Assembly (NCBI GenBank): GCA_032718475.1
Contig: JAUCBJ010008796.1
Span: forward strand, 1 to 64,000
Source: Nemertoderma westbladi
Lineage: Eukaryota; Xenacoelomorpha; Nemertodermatida; Nemertodermatidae
Direction of reading: 5' to 3'
DNA: 64,000 nucleotides
Shown piece after piece: positions 23,239-33,282 of this stretch. The translations under genes and the position numbers were made by a program. Each line of letters opens with the position of its first letter. Position 1 is the stretch's first letter. Below the pieces are notes generated by a model that was given only the letters and a program-made list of their open reading frames with translations, made no database searches and had not been told where the DNA came from.

Positions 23239-23820
23239 TGGCACCCCACCACGAGAGATTAGTGGCGAGAGTGGGGGGGGGCAGAGAATGTCCCACAAGC
23301 GTCGGCGGACAATGCGCGCGGCAAGTTAGGTGAACCGCGGCACCAGATGACAGAGAAGTAGGGGGATTGCGAGTATCCCCAGGAGCGTCCAGCCGGACAG
23401 AGAGAGAGAGACGTTGGCGCCATGGGCGGGCGGGCGAGAGGACGTCGGGCCCAGTCAGAGGGCGGGGGAAGAACAGTGGAGTTTATCCGGGAGGTCGAAG
23501 CGAGATCTCACGAGGGGGATCACTACACTGAAGAGAGAAGAAGTGAAGAGAATAGAAGAAGCGTTGCTACGAGCAACCGGAGAGGAAGGACGGACAGTGA
23601 ACCGTCGGTAGAAGAGATGGAGTTAGAGAGTCGGTGGGGTCGAACTCCGGGAGATTGCCGTCGCCCCGGAGAGACGCAGCCTGGTGAGATATACCACACA
23701 CCGGGAGAAGGGTACAGGATGTACCGGTGTGAGGACGAGGACAGGAGAGGGGATCGAAGAGGAACTTCCTGATGGAATATAGCTGCCGATCGAGAGTACG
23801 GTAGTCGCGGGGAGGACTTC

Positions 23821-24174
23821 TTGGAATATTTGAGAAGATTAAACTTCGGTCCGGAAGGACACAGGCAGACTGCAGGACATACTGTAGGCCTTACTGCACA
23901 TATTATAGGCCATGCTGGAAGAGATAGTGTAGGCGATAGGGTATCGCGGACAACAGGATTAGATCCGGAAGTCGCGGCATACATACCGGTAGGTAGGCAA
24001 GAAGTGGATAGGGCTATACCGGTACCTGCACACCAGTATGACTATAATATGCAAGGATATAATATATACTCAGGGGAGGGGGGAGCTATTTCCGATAGAT
24101 GCATGGGCCCTAACATGGTAACATCAACCCCAGTACCAAATATAACACCGGTGGGGGGGGGGGGGGCAGGATGA
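23821..24174 (+). pseudogene. Gag spacer, copy 2 (match to start of copy-1 CCHC frame)
   Basis: 117 codons sharing TAGHTVGLTAH, TTGL-PEVA-YIPVGR and STPVPNI with the protein at 3907-3550. A G-run at about 24155 ends it, and the next part starts at 24185 in another frame. Confidence 0.55.
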
Positions 24175-24184
24175 CATTCCCCCA

Positions 24185-25065
24185 TTGCAATATCAGCAAT
24201 ACACTCAACCAAGAACAAAAACCCCAAACCCTTCAGACCCAAATAAGTCGTGTGATAGAGAGATATGGAGGGGACCGTTACCCCCAGTGATATATCCAAT
24301 GCAGAGAAGGTCGACAGGCCCGACAGGCGAACCGCACCCAACAGCAGGGGAGTCTGCACAGCAACCATCAAACGTGCTAGAAGTACAAGCGATGGGAATG
24401 GCAACACTCATCGACGCGCTTAAGACCAGGATCGAGCTGCCACCAGTGGAGCCGTTCAAATTCGATGGTAGTAAACCAGAGGAATATCTGCAATTCCGGC
24501 ATATGTACAGTAACGAAATATTGACAAAGAATCTGACGCAGGCGGAGTGCCTAAAATACTTACAAGTTTACACAGGGGGGCCAGCATACGACATCGTAAG
24601 GCAGTACCAAGGTATCGAAGGTGGATTCACGACTGCATGGTGGGCCCTTCGGACAGGGAATTCGGACATCCTGCTAAGATCATCCGACAAACCTTGAGGG
24701 GGATAACATCAGGCGGACTACAGGATAACCCTGTCAGCATCAAGACTGTTGCGAATAAAGTCGAAAAGGCGCTGATTGTGCTAAAGACCTTAGATGCGCC
24801 TTACGAACTCAATGCATCTAATAACATCACCACAATAGCGCAGGTACTACCGATCTGGCTGAGGAATAAGTGGAGAAAGATCGCCTTCTCCAACAGAGAG
24901 AAGAAGGGTGCGGAGCCAGGGCTAGAGGAGATGTCGAACTTCCTTAATTATGAGGCGGAGTTGATTACATCTACCTATTTGGATGGACACTCAGCGGCCC
25001 AATCAAGTCTAGAATTCCGTTCAGCGTGTCAGAATCCTCAGGGTGCATGTTCGCAGGCACAATGA
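24185..25065 (+). pseudogene. BEL/Pao gag core (DUF1759-like), frameshifted
   Basis: Two overlapping frames (24185-24697 and 24547-25065). The first has PVEPFKFDGSKPEEYLQF, the K-F-D-G-x-x-x-x-Y-x-x-F signature of BEL gag, then SQAECLKYL-like helices and GPAYDIV. The second continues with LPIWLRNKWRKIAF and a final ...MSNFLNYEAEL helix, the standard end of this domain. One frameshift near 24640 separates them. This domain is absent from copy 1. Known role of the family: capsid formation. Confidence 0.75.
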
Positions 25066-25480
25066 GAGAAATGGAGGACGAGGGAGCAGAGGAGAAACCA
25101 GAGACGGGCGATGGGGAGGACCCATATGAGAAGCAGGCCAAGGAAGAGAACCAGGAGTCGGGGATGGGTACGGATCTGGAACCACACATAGTGGAGTGTG
25201 GGAAAGGGTCGAGGACAGAGAAACACCGCCGACAGATGAGTCAGGAATAGAAACAACAACAAGAGAGTGGGCGGACGAGAATGGGGAGTATCGGTATAAG
25301 GATAGAGAAGAGTGGACGGCGAGATGTCCGGAGAGGTGTCCGGAACAGACGCCGGTCCAGTTGAGAGGCATACCGGTGGGGAGGAGGTCGAGTAAGAAGA
25401 CAAGGTGGAAAGAGAAAGGATGTGCGAAGATTAGACCAGGGGCAGAGAAGCCCATGATCCCAGGCCCATGAGGCAGGAAA

Positions 25481-25777
25481 GTGGGAGAGGGCATGTTGTA
25501 CACGCATAAGGGGGTGGCAGAGTTCGAAGGGGCATTAAATGGTAAGCCATTACGTGTACCGAAGGATGATCGGGGGTCATCGGGGGCTTTAATGCCGGCG
25601 CACATATTAAGGGGGAGGCCAGCAGAGGTGGCATGTACCAGTAAGAATGACATGAGGGGCGGCATTCTACCGCCAAATGACGACAAGATGAAGGGTGGCA
25701 CTTTGCCGCCAGGGGACGACCACGAGGAGATCAGTGATATGACGGAAAGACCTGACTTAAGGGTGAAGGAGAAGTGA
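25481..25777 (+). pseudogene. Gag tail, copy 2
   Basis: Encodes LMPAHILRGRPAEV and RVPKDDRGSS as in copy 1 (LMPAHIRRGRPAKV). The preceding 25070-25470 has RPGAEKP but none of the zinc-knuckle cysteines of copy 1. The two elements thus lost opposite halves of gag. Confidence 0.5.
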
Positions 25778-26040
25778 AGAGAAGTGAAGAAGATTCCAAA
25801 AGAGTTGGAATTGAGAAGAAGAGTGGCGCGAAGATTAAGAGGACCTATAGGGGGGCAGTGGGAGAGTTGCCTGCTGGAAGAACCGCCCTTAGGTTGTTGA
25901 GTCATCCAATATGTTGGACTGAGGGGGGTGGGAATGAGGGCGAGACACCCTTCTCACACGTGAAAAATATAAAAATAAAAATATAAAATAAATAACAAGC
26001 AAATAATAAAATAAGTAGTAAGATAGTAGAAAGTACTAGT

Positions 26041-26792
26041 TTTTTTTTTTTAACTTACTAGTTTATTATATAATTTGCACAATATCAGCATAACTCTTTT
26101 ACAGGCACTTTATTAATAGAACAAAATAAATAATTCCTACACCGATACCGATAATAAAAAAAATAATAAATAAAGAAAGAAGGGAAAGAAGGGCCTGTTT
26201 AGAGGCCTATGACTACCACTGACAGTCAGTCTAGCTGGTGTTGGTATCAGCGTTAGTCAGGCGAATCGAGTCTGCGGACACCTGATGATAAACGGGGCGT
26301 TTGGTGGCGGATCTCGCTCCACGGAGACACATCAAACTGGAGCAGAGAAGCGTGAAGCTTATCTTCCTCCGCGTCCAGCAGATACACTCAGAGTAGCTGA
26401 GGTCGCGACGATTTTAGAGTTTAAGCGATAAATGCTTAACGAACTGTTGCATCGCTGGCGCGGTACCGCCAAAGGCTGAAAGTATCAGAGGCACAAACGA
26501 CGACAGTTCGACCTCTCGGATGCGCTCCTCGTACTTCAGGCGTTTCCGCGCCTTGTGGTGGGAATAAGCGCCCTCGGTGGTCATGGCTGCATTGGTGGCC
26601 GCTAGAGGGTTGTAGACCGAGACGTCGAAGTAAGTCTTCTCGAACCGGCCACCCCAGAACCCACTGACAAGAGACGTCCAACCTCGCCTGATCTTCTGTG
26701 GAGGTGGATCTGTGGGTGAACTCCTCACCTGTTAGAGGCTGGAGTGTTGGCTCTACTGCGACGTTGTGGGCTACTTCGGTTAGCGCCCCTAC
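26041..26792 (-). mobile_element. 5'-truncated, poly(A)-tailed retroposed insert encoding an RT-associated C-terminal domain
   Basis: TAGAAAGTACTAGT occurs at 26027-26040 and again at 26793-26806. Between them, on the minus strand, the insert ends in AATAAA (26068-26063), 11-12 bases and then poly(A) (26051-26040). A 14-bp target duplication plus poly(A) is the hallmark of LINE-type retroposition. The minus strand encodes EPTLQPLTGEEF, then (after a frameshift) FDVSVYNPL, EERIREVELSSFVPLI and, past one stop, SLMCLRGARS. I recall this series (EPxLQPLTGE, FDVRVFNP, REVExxxFTPLV, CLRG) from uncharacterised invertebrate proteins attached to reverse transcriptases. Dead copy, nested in the LTR element. 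Confidence 0.75.
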
Positions 26793-27300
26793 TAGAAAGT
26801 ACTAGTAGTAGGTAGTAGGTAGTACGTAGTAGGTAGTACGTAGTACTAAGTAAGGTACATAGTACCATAGAAGTTAGAAGTTGTGGGCACTGAGGGCGCC
26901 ACATAGGAGCAGTAGTAGGGTACATAGTACCGTAGAGGTTGTGGGCCGCCCGAAAGCGCCACGTAGTAAGAGAGTAGATGGTATGGTATGTAGGTATACC
27001 ATAGAAGTAGTAGCAGAGGGGTTGTGGGCATCGAAAGCGCCACGTAGTAAGACAGTAGAGGGTATGGTATTTAGGTATACCATAGAAGTAGTAGCAGAGG
27101 GGTTGTGGGCACCGAGAGCACCACATAGTAAGAGAGTGAAGGGTATGGTACGTAGGTATAACATAGTAGCAGTATTAGGGTACATAGTACCATAGAAATT
27201 TGAAGTTGTGGGCATCGAGAGCGCCACGTAGTAAGAAAGTAGAGGGTATGTAGGCATACCATAGTAGTAGAAGGGTACATATTAAGAAGGAAGTAGGAAG
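26793..27300 (+). repeat. Hairpin-rich tandem repeats, copy 2
   Basis: Repeats of about 85-95 bases containing GGGTACATAGTACC (stem GGTAC/GTACC), GGTATACC, and GTGGGCACCGAGAGCGCCAC. Same position and same stem words as the array in copy 1, with different loops. Confidence 0.65.
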
Positions 27301-27389
27301 GTAGATAGGATGATAGCACAGACAGGGGGCAACATAGATAAAATTAAAATAGAACTAAGAAAAATTGGCACTTTGGGGGTGGTAGAGAA

Positions 27390-27592
27390 CACAGGACATT
27401 GTGGAGCAGTAGGGATGGGCCAGCTCATGGGCCTTATCTGCCACAAGCCGATGGACTGGGGCAAGTTCCGGGAGGAGCACGGAGCGGGCACAGGACATTG
27501 TGGAGCAGTGGCGATGGGCCAGCTCATGGGGCTTGTCTGCCACAAGCCGATGGACTGGGGCAAGTCCGAGAGGAGTACGGAGCGGAACTGGC
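27390..27592 (+). repeat. Two ~101-bp direct repeats
   Basis: ACAGGACATTGTGGAGCAGT through the GACTGGGGCAAG region is duplicated with few changes. Confidence 0.8.
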
Positions 27593-28034
27593 AAACTCGC
27601 TGAAATGGGGAGCGAGGCCAGGGAAACAGGAGATATATCAGATCCGAAGGGGAGCGATAAAGATATATCAGAAGAGATATATCTTACAGGAGGATTGGAT
27701 AATGATAGGTTTATTAAACCTATTCATGGCCGTGGTTATCGGAAGAGAGCCGTCGGCATTTCTGCTATCAGGAGCACCTCTAAATCACAGGAGAGCCTTT
27801 AAGGTGGCCTTTGAGGGTCTTGTAGACCACCCGGGGCTGAAGGGCGAGTTGGTGTACTACGATAGCCGACACCTAGTGGACAGAGAGGTGGATACACCCT
27901 ACAAGATGTGGAAGAAGTTGGTAGCATATTTGAGGACCTATGGGGATTCCCTCAGGGGAGTTGGCAAAGATACCAAAAGGACACCAACCATAGATCTGGA
28001 AGGCAAATACGAACTCCTAAGTGCAAATAATTAA
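27399..28034 (+). CDS. Open frame of unknown nature in the 3' part of copy 2
   Basis: 211 codons without an ATG close to the start. The first third is the translated 101-bp duplication. The last 120 residues (RRAFKVAFEGLVDH..., ...YKMWKKLVAYLRTYGDS) look like an ordinary helical protein segment. Nothing similar is found in copy 1, so it may be captured or lineage-specific sequence. I do not recognise it. Confidence 0.3.
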   Translation: MWSSRDGPAHGPYLPQADGLGQVPGGARSGHRTLWSSGDGPAHGACLPQADGLGQVREEYGAELANSLKWGARPGKQEIYQIRRGAIKIYQKRYILQEDWIMIGLLNLFMAVVIGREPSAFLLSGAPLNHRRAFKVAFEGLVDHPGLKGELVYYDSRHLVDREVDTPYKMWKKLVAYLRTYGDSLRGVGKDTKRTPTIDLEGKYELLSANN

Positions 28035-28744
28035 GTGCAATTAGTATGTACGTATGTAGATAATTAATCAATATAAATATATAACCAATATAAGTACTAT
28101 AGTCATATATATAACCTTTCCCAATTAACTACTGGGACTGGGGACCAATTGACTATGACAGGAGGACGAGACACTAGACGAATCACGCTTCTTGAGTACG
28201 ACGGCACAAAAGGGGAGGGTGAGGCTCGTCAGGGGTAGGTGGAGACATTAGACGGATCCCATTTCTCAAGTGTGGCCACACTAATGAGAATGTGGGAGCT
28301 TTACAGGAGGGTATGGAGGATAAAAACAAGGTATCTATTGAGTATAAGAGAAAGGGGGGAAAGGGGAGGTGTTGGCGCGTGAGGAAGTGAGATGAGTGCA
28401 ATTCAAGCGTGGGGAGCGAGCAGTGAGAGAGGAAGAGTCCCAAGGGACCGAAGAGAGAGTAAGGGACAGCGAGGTCCGTGAGGAAGATTAGAGTGAAGTT
28501 GTAGAAAATTGTGTGAAGAGAGAGCACAATTGTCTCAAACAGAGACACCAGATACCTTGATGCAACATAGCTCACGATTGCAGCAAGGAGTGGTAGCAAT
28601 AACACACCCAGGGGGGGCAGTCTGGAAAGCCGACCCCGAGAAAAGAACTCCACCCCACACCCGATATTAGATTGGGTTCCAGCAGCATTGAAGCGCACTT
28701 AAGGTTGATGCTATCTTCTCACCGGGAATATAGCATGGGGGCGG
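28035..28744 (+). other. 3' noncoding end of copy 2, hairpin and polypurine tract
   Basis: The stretch 28610-28705 is related to 495-610 of copy 1. The hairpin ATGCTATCTTC...GAATATAGCAT is at 28708-28736, followed by the purine run ATGGGGGCGG up to the LTR at 28745. Confidence 0.55.
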
Positions 28745-29406
28745 TGTGAGCGGATTCAATTCCATTACATTATCCACCCGAAAATGGGACCAGTGGCATT
28801 TTACTAATATAGTTGGGGATACGAGATTACCAATAATAATCTCGCCTCATAACCAACTTTGGGGGGGGGGGCGACACAAGCCCTAAAGCCACAGAGAGAG
28901 GTGAGAGGTCAAACCACCTTGGAGGGAGAACACAGCTAGTAGAGGCTAGCGGCGGGGGGAAACACTCACAGGGAGTGCCAAAGTGACAATTAGTATATTA
29001 GCCAATAGCAGGCAGGGAAGCACGTGATCAGAGATAGGAAAGCATCCACTGGGTACAGAAGGCCAATTAGAGTAAGAGGTGAAACCAATATCTGTGTGTA
29101 TCAATCATATATTATTCTGTATTACTGATTTACCAGTCAGTTGATCAATCACAGAGTTGCAGACCAGTCATAGTTTACGACCGTCGCCAACCAATATCTA
29201 TTACTGATTTACTGCTGTCATTCTGTATTGTGGTATCAATTACGTACTGATTCTGTGCTATTATCATTCGGAACATTAACATTGAGAACCGCAAACTCTG
29301 TTATTTTCCCCGATGACCTTTGGCCAAACAACAATAGCTCAACAGCCCTAGCAGAATGGTGACGCGTACTAAATCTAATCCGGTCGGGATCTACGATCCC
29401 GTCACA
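28745..29406 (+). repeat. 3' LTR of gag-only element copy 2
   Basis: 662 bases, same ends as the 5' LTR. Contains a 36-base stretch (about 29008-29043) absent from the 5' copy. Confidence 0.95.
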
Positions 29407-29790
29407 CTCTGGAGGGCATATTCACAAGAATGCTACGCCGGGTTCACTGTGTCTAGAACAATGTACACATCTCCAACCAGACACTATATAACATTGGAGG
29501 TGTCGCATTGGTTCCCCCAAGCTTGACACTAGAACAAAGCCACTTCTACTTTGCAGGACATTGCTTTCACCGTGAGGACCAGCCAGTGCATAATTGGCAG
29601 CCTCATGGAGTGAATGAGCATGGTGGACAGCCCAAGACTTTCTTGAGCCCTTGAAGATTCAGATGATCTAGCAAATGTCATGGGTGATATGGAGTTGTGG
29701 TGGCGCGATTTTGTCAACAGGCCGGCACAGCATTCTTGAAAATGCAGCTGCAATGCAGCATGATGATCCTAGTAGTAGTAGTTGGTGCAA
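29407..29790 (+). pseudogene. LINE 3' part, continuation of the RT relic
   Basis: Begins with the duplicated CTCTG and continues EGIFTRMLRRVH, the expected segment after AEDTKSL at 20680. FYFAGHC and EDQPVHNW, the usual late LINE motifs, follow. It ends near a (TAG)n run at 29768-29780. Confidence 0.8.
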
Positions 29791-30129
29791 CCATGACAGA
29801 TGACACTGGGCATTAAGCTGACAGTTTCGGGTGTTTGAAATATATATATATTTTGAATCACGAAATGATCTTATAATACTAAACAAGTTATGCAGTTCAA
29901 CTGTTAACATCAACTCGTCAAATGTTATACAACTATACTCTCATCAGCATAGCATGCACTGTACTATGCTTCATTTAGTTGGGATTATACCTTGGCTACT
30001 ATATATCAGACCATACCTAGACACCTGTAATTCCATTGTATAAACTGAAATTGCAGGAAAAAATAAACTCAAATCCCTACTTTCTTGTTTGTTTTATAAA
30101 ATGTTGTTAAACATTGTCTCTTACCAACA
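29791..30129. other. Spacer between LINE relics
   Basis: AT-rich, nothing recognised. Confidence 0.4.
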
Positions 30130-31560
30130 TTCATAGGAATGTTTGGCAGGTTGGTTAAAGGAATTAAATCAAAGAGCCTTGATGCAATTCTGATATTCGT
30201 GGACATCAAGAAAGCATTCGATTCCATCCATAGAAGTAAAATGCTGGAAATCGAACAGCTTATGAAATCATTACTGGCATTGTATTGCTATATTGTGTCA
30301 GGTGCCAGATGGTGTGGTGAGAGGTGAGACTAAGCTTTTCCCAATCCTAGTGGGTGTACTGCAAAGCAACACATTAGCTGGCTGGCTCTATTCATAATTG
30401 TATTGAATTATGCAATGAGGATTATGTATTGGATTATGCAAGCCATAACTGGTGATGTTAACAATGCAAGGATGTTTAGAAACAGCACATATCCTGCTCA
30501 TACCGTCACAGATACCAAGTTTGTGGATGACATAACCATGCTTTCTAATATAAATTCTACCAAATCCGAATTAATGACTTTGAATGTTAATGGAATCCTT
30601 ACCATTGTTGACAAGCGTGAAATCGCTCAAAGGTCGGGTGTTATAATGCATGCACTCGCACTGTCTCCTCCTTGAATGGCATACTACCAATCTTACTACC
30701 AAAAAAATTACTTGAAAGAGGGATTGAACTCTGTACCTAGAGATTACAAGTCCGATGCTCTACCAACTTCCTGTATGAGCTACATGAGCATATGATGCTA
30801 CTGCCTGTATGAAGCCTTATTACTAAAACCCAACTGGAAATTAACAACAACAAAACCAACAACAACAGAGTGAATACTAGAGGTCTCGCTACACAGACCT
30901 AAAAAACGTCAACTTCCAGTTGACAACTTCCAGTGCATTGGATCATGGATAGAGATCAGCAAAAAAGGCATATAAGTAAGCAAAGGCATGGGTAGCTCTA
31001 TCATAAATGGATACCATCTGGAAATCCGACCTCTCCTTGCATCAGACGACAGGATGAAAATATACTTTTATACGTGGGTTAGACCTAAACACTGACAAAA
31101 TTACTTGAACAATGAATTTATTGCTACAAAAGACTATTAAGGATAAGGACAGCCTTAAAATACAAACGACTACTAATGGAAGCCCTAAAAACATCAATGC
31201 GAGGCAACACATGAGAAACGCTATGCTTTATGGTGCAATTCCAGCTGTATCAATCTCAGTGAACACAGATTAAGATTTAGGTAGCACTGCTAGCGAAGTA
31301 AAAAGGAGATTAAACCTAATCTATTTTTTTTGCAACTAACAGAAGGAAAGCTCACATATCTAGACCAACTTGAAAGCATTGCCACTGGACTTGGGATAAA
31401 ATATATTGATACAACCCTGAAGAATGCCTGGGAGAGCCGGGGAGAATGCCAGGGAAGCCTGGATTGCACCTTGGAACAGCATAATTTAACTGAACCTTCA
31501 ACTGAATTATTTTGGGAATGAATCCAAGATGCCCTTAGTGGTGCAGATCCTTTGCATCAG
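30130..31560 (+). pseudogene. Second dead LINE (RT to C-terminus)
   Basis: Encodes ILIFVDIKKAFDSIH (RT motif with catalytic D), then KFVDDITMLSN (the F-x-D-D box, A replaced by V), and near 31330 KLTYLDQLESIATGLG, matching the 3' end of the LINE copy at 58614-58875. Multiple stops and frameshifts. Confidence 0.75.
30714..30800 (-). other. tRNA-derived segment (SINE-like or tRNA pseudogene)
   Basis: On the minus strand TAGCTCA, then AGTTGGTAGAGCATCGGACT and GAGTTCAATCCC resemble the A box, anticodon arm (loop with TGT, threonine-like) and B box of a tRNA. A few extra bases split the A box, so it is not functional as a tRNA. Confidence 0.45.
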
Positions 31561-32072
31561 ATGTGGATGTTCGTGGAAATTTACTAACAAGCAATTGTTA
31601 TAATCACATAATTCTCACTCAAATTTTGCCAGTAATGTAACATAGAAATATAAATCAAACTTGTGCGGCCAATATGCCCTGCCCTTTTAGTACCTTTGAT
31701 TTTTTGAACTTTTTTTTGACTTTTTGAAAATAATATGCCATGAAACAAAACAAATTATAATGGTTAATCTTCTATCAATTAATTATATTCATATTATCTT
31801 CAATCAAATCCCCTAGAATAATGCCAATATATCACTTAGTTAATATATCAGTTAAAAATTATCATACCTAAATATAGTTAGCCTATCACCTCCAATATAT
31901 CAGTTAATATCAGTCTCCTAAATATAGTTAGCGTATCACCTCCAATATATCAGTTAATATCAGTCTCCTAAATATAGACTACCATATAGGTTACTACTTC
32001 CTAATAACAGTTCAGTTCTGTAACAGCTCAGATATTTTTATCTTAATTGATGACAAATCCTTTAAAATTCTC
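31561..32072. other. AT-rich spacer with a ~51-bp direct duplication
   Basis: About 31870-31920 and 31921-31972 are near-identical (both contain CACCTCCAATATATCAGTTA). The last five bases, TTCTC, are the target duplicate of the BEL element. Confidence 0.6.
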
Positions 32073-33282
32073 TGTAAAAGCTTTTGTGGGATACTGATTC
32101 GTTTGCCTTGCTGGCCAGTTCCCCCCCGGTCGCTAGAATACTCTAAAAGGGATCTATAGGTAAAATAGTGCAAGCTACCAGCTTATTGGCTGATGTGCTG
32201 TACTGAGGTATCTGGGTTCCGTTTAATCGGCCAACCAGCTTAGAGAGGTTGCCTTAGCCCTGCTGTCCGTATCGGCCAATAGAATTTGAGTGGGCGTTGA
32301 TTTCGACCTATCCCAGAGCTACTGAACTGAATTTTCCTATCTCACTGCTCATCCTCTGTGTTGGACGGGAGCTTCGGGGAATAAGGGTAGTTGGTATCCT
32401 CGTATAGGGATTCTAGTCTTATGATTCTTCATATGATTCTGTTGTTGTGTTCCCATTTTTCGCCATAACACCGGCTTTTGGGAAGAACTCTAGTAAAACT
32501 GCTTAAATTATCGAAGGTATAAACTGTTATCCTATCAACCTACCATCCTACCTACTAATCAATCAATCAACCTGATTCTGTTGCTAATCATATTGTTTGT
32601 ACTGTTATTTACCGTCAGTTATTAATTGTATCTATTTGTTGATGGAAATATTGCTCTTTGGAGAATACGGATAAATCACCCAAATTTCCCAATTTTCTTG
32701 ATACACTACAGGTTAGAGAGACAGGCTATATATAACAATTGCGATTTATATTAATGTGGTGTGTATTGAATCTAATGTTATTTAGCAGACCCTACATGAG
32801 TCAATTGCTGCTCTCTTTATGTGTGATCAAATTTACTGACGGTCGGCAGAATAGTGTGCATGATTGTAATTGATAACAAAGTATTTCCTAAAGAATACGC
32901 TTTATACTTTAATCATAAGCAGTATCGTTGCGTTTAGTATAAGTCCTAGTCCTGTTTAAATAGATAGAGCGCCACGTCCTAAAGGAACTGTTAATATTTC
33001 CCGAAAGCCAATAATATCTGTCAGAAATTAATTAATAACGATCAATCGAATAATACAGTAAGTTTACACTGCAACCTTACACTGCAATAATAAAATTTAA
33101 GCAGCCGAATTCAGCCTCCCGGGTGTAGATCCATCGGGTGAATGATCGCGCATGGGCTGTCTTCGGGTAATGTTTTGTTTAATAGCATAAAATATTGTCG
33201 TATGCTAAAGGTGTTTTAATTAACTAGAAGACATATAAATTTTGGCAGGTTGAACTGCTAAAGGTCTTCAAAAGCGCGAACA
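32073..33282 (+). repeat. 5' LTR of the 20-kb BEL element
   Basis: 1210 bases. A TATA-like TATATATAA lies at 32727-32735 and AATAAA at 33089-33094, reasonable places for promoter and polyadenylation signal. Confidence 0.96.

Larger units (their letters stand above)
20681..29406 (+). mobile_element. Gag-only BEL/Pao-type LTR retroelement, copy 2
   Basis: LTRs 20681-21308 and 28745-29406 start TGTGAGCGG and end CGTCACA. The 5-bp direct repeat CTCTG flanks the element (20676-20680 and 29407-29411). Removing element and one CTCTG rejoins the LINE codons (DTKSL followed by EGIF), which proves the borders. The interior parallels copy 1: coiled-coil gag, Asn-rich part, BEL gag core, RPGAEKP/LMPAHI tail, hairpin array, polypurine tract. 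No RT, protease or integrase. The LTRs differ by roughly 15 substitutions and a 36-bp insertion at about 29008-29043, so it is older than copy 1, and its gag frame is broken in many places. Confidence 0.93.

Noticed and set aside
25021-25905. 294-codon frame on the minus strand of copy 2
   Set aside because: Shadow of the gag tail; Pro/Ser/Leu-rich with no domain, and the plus strand has gag homology here.
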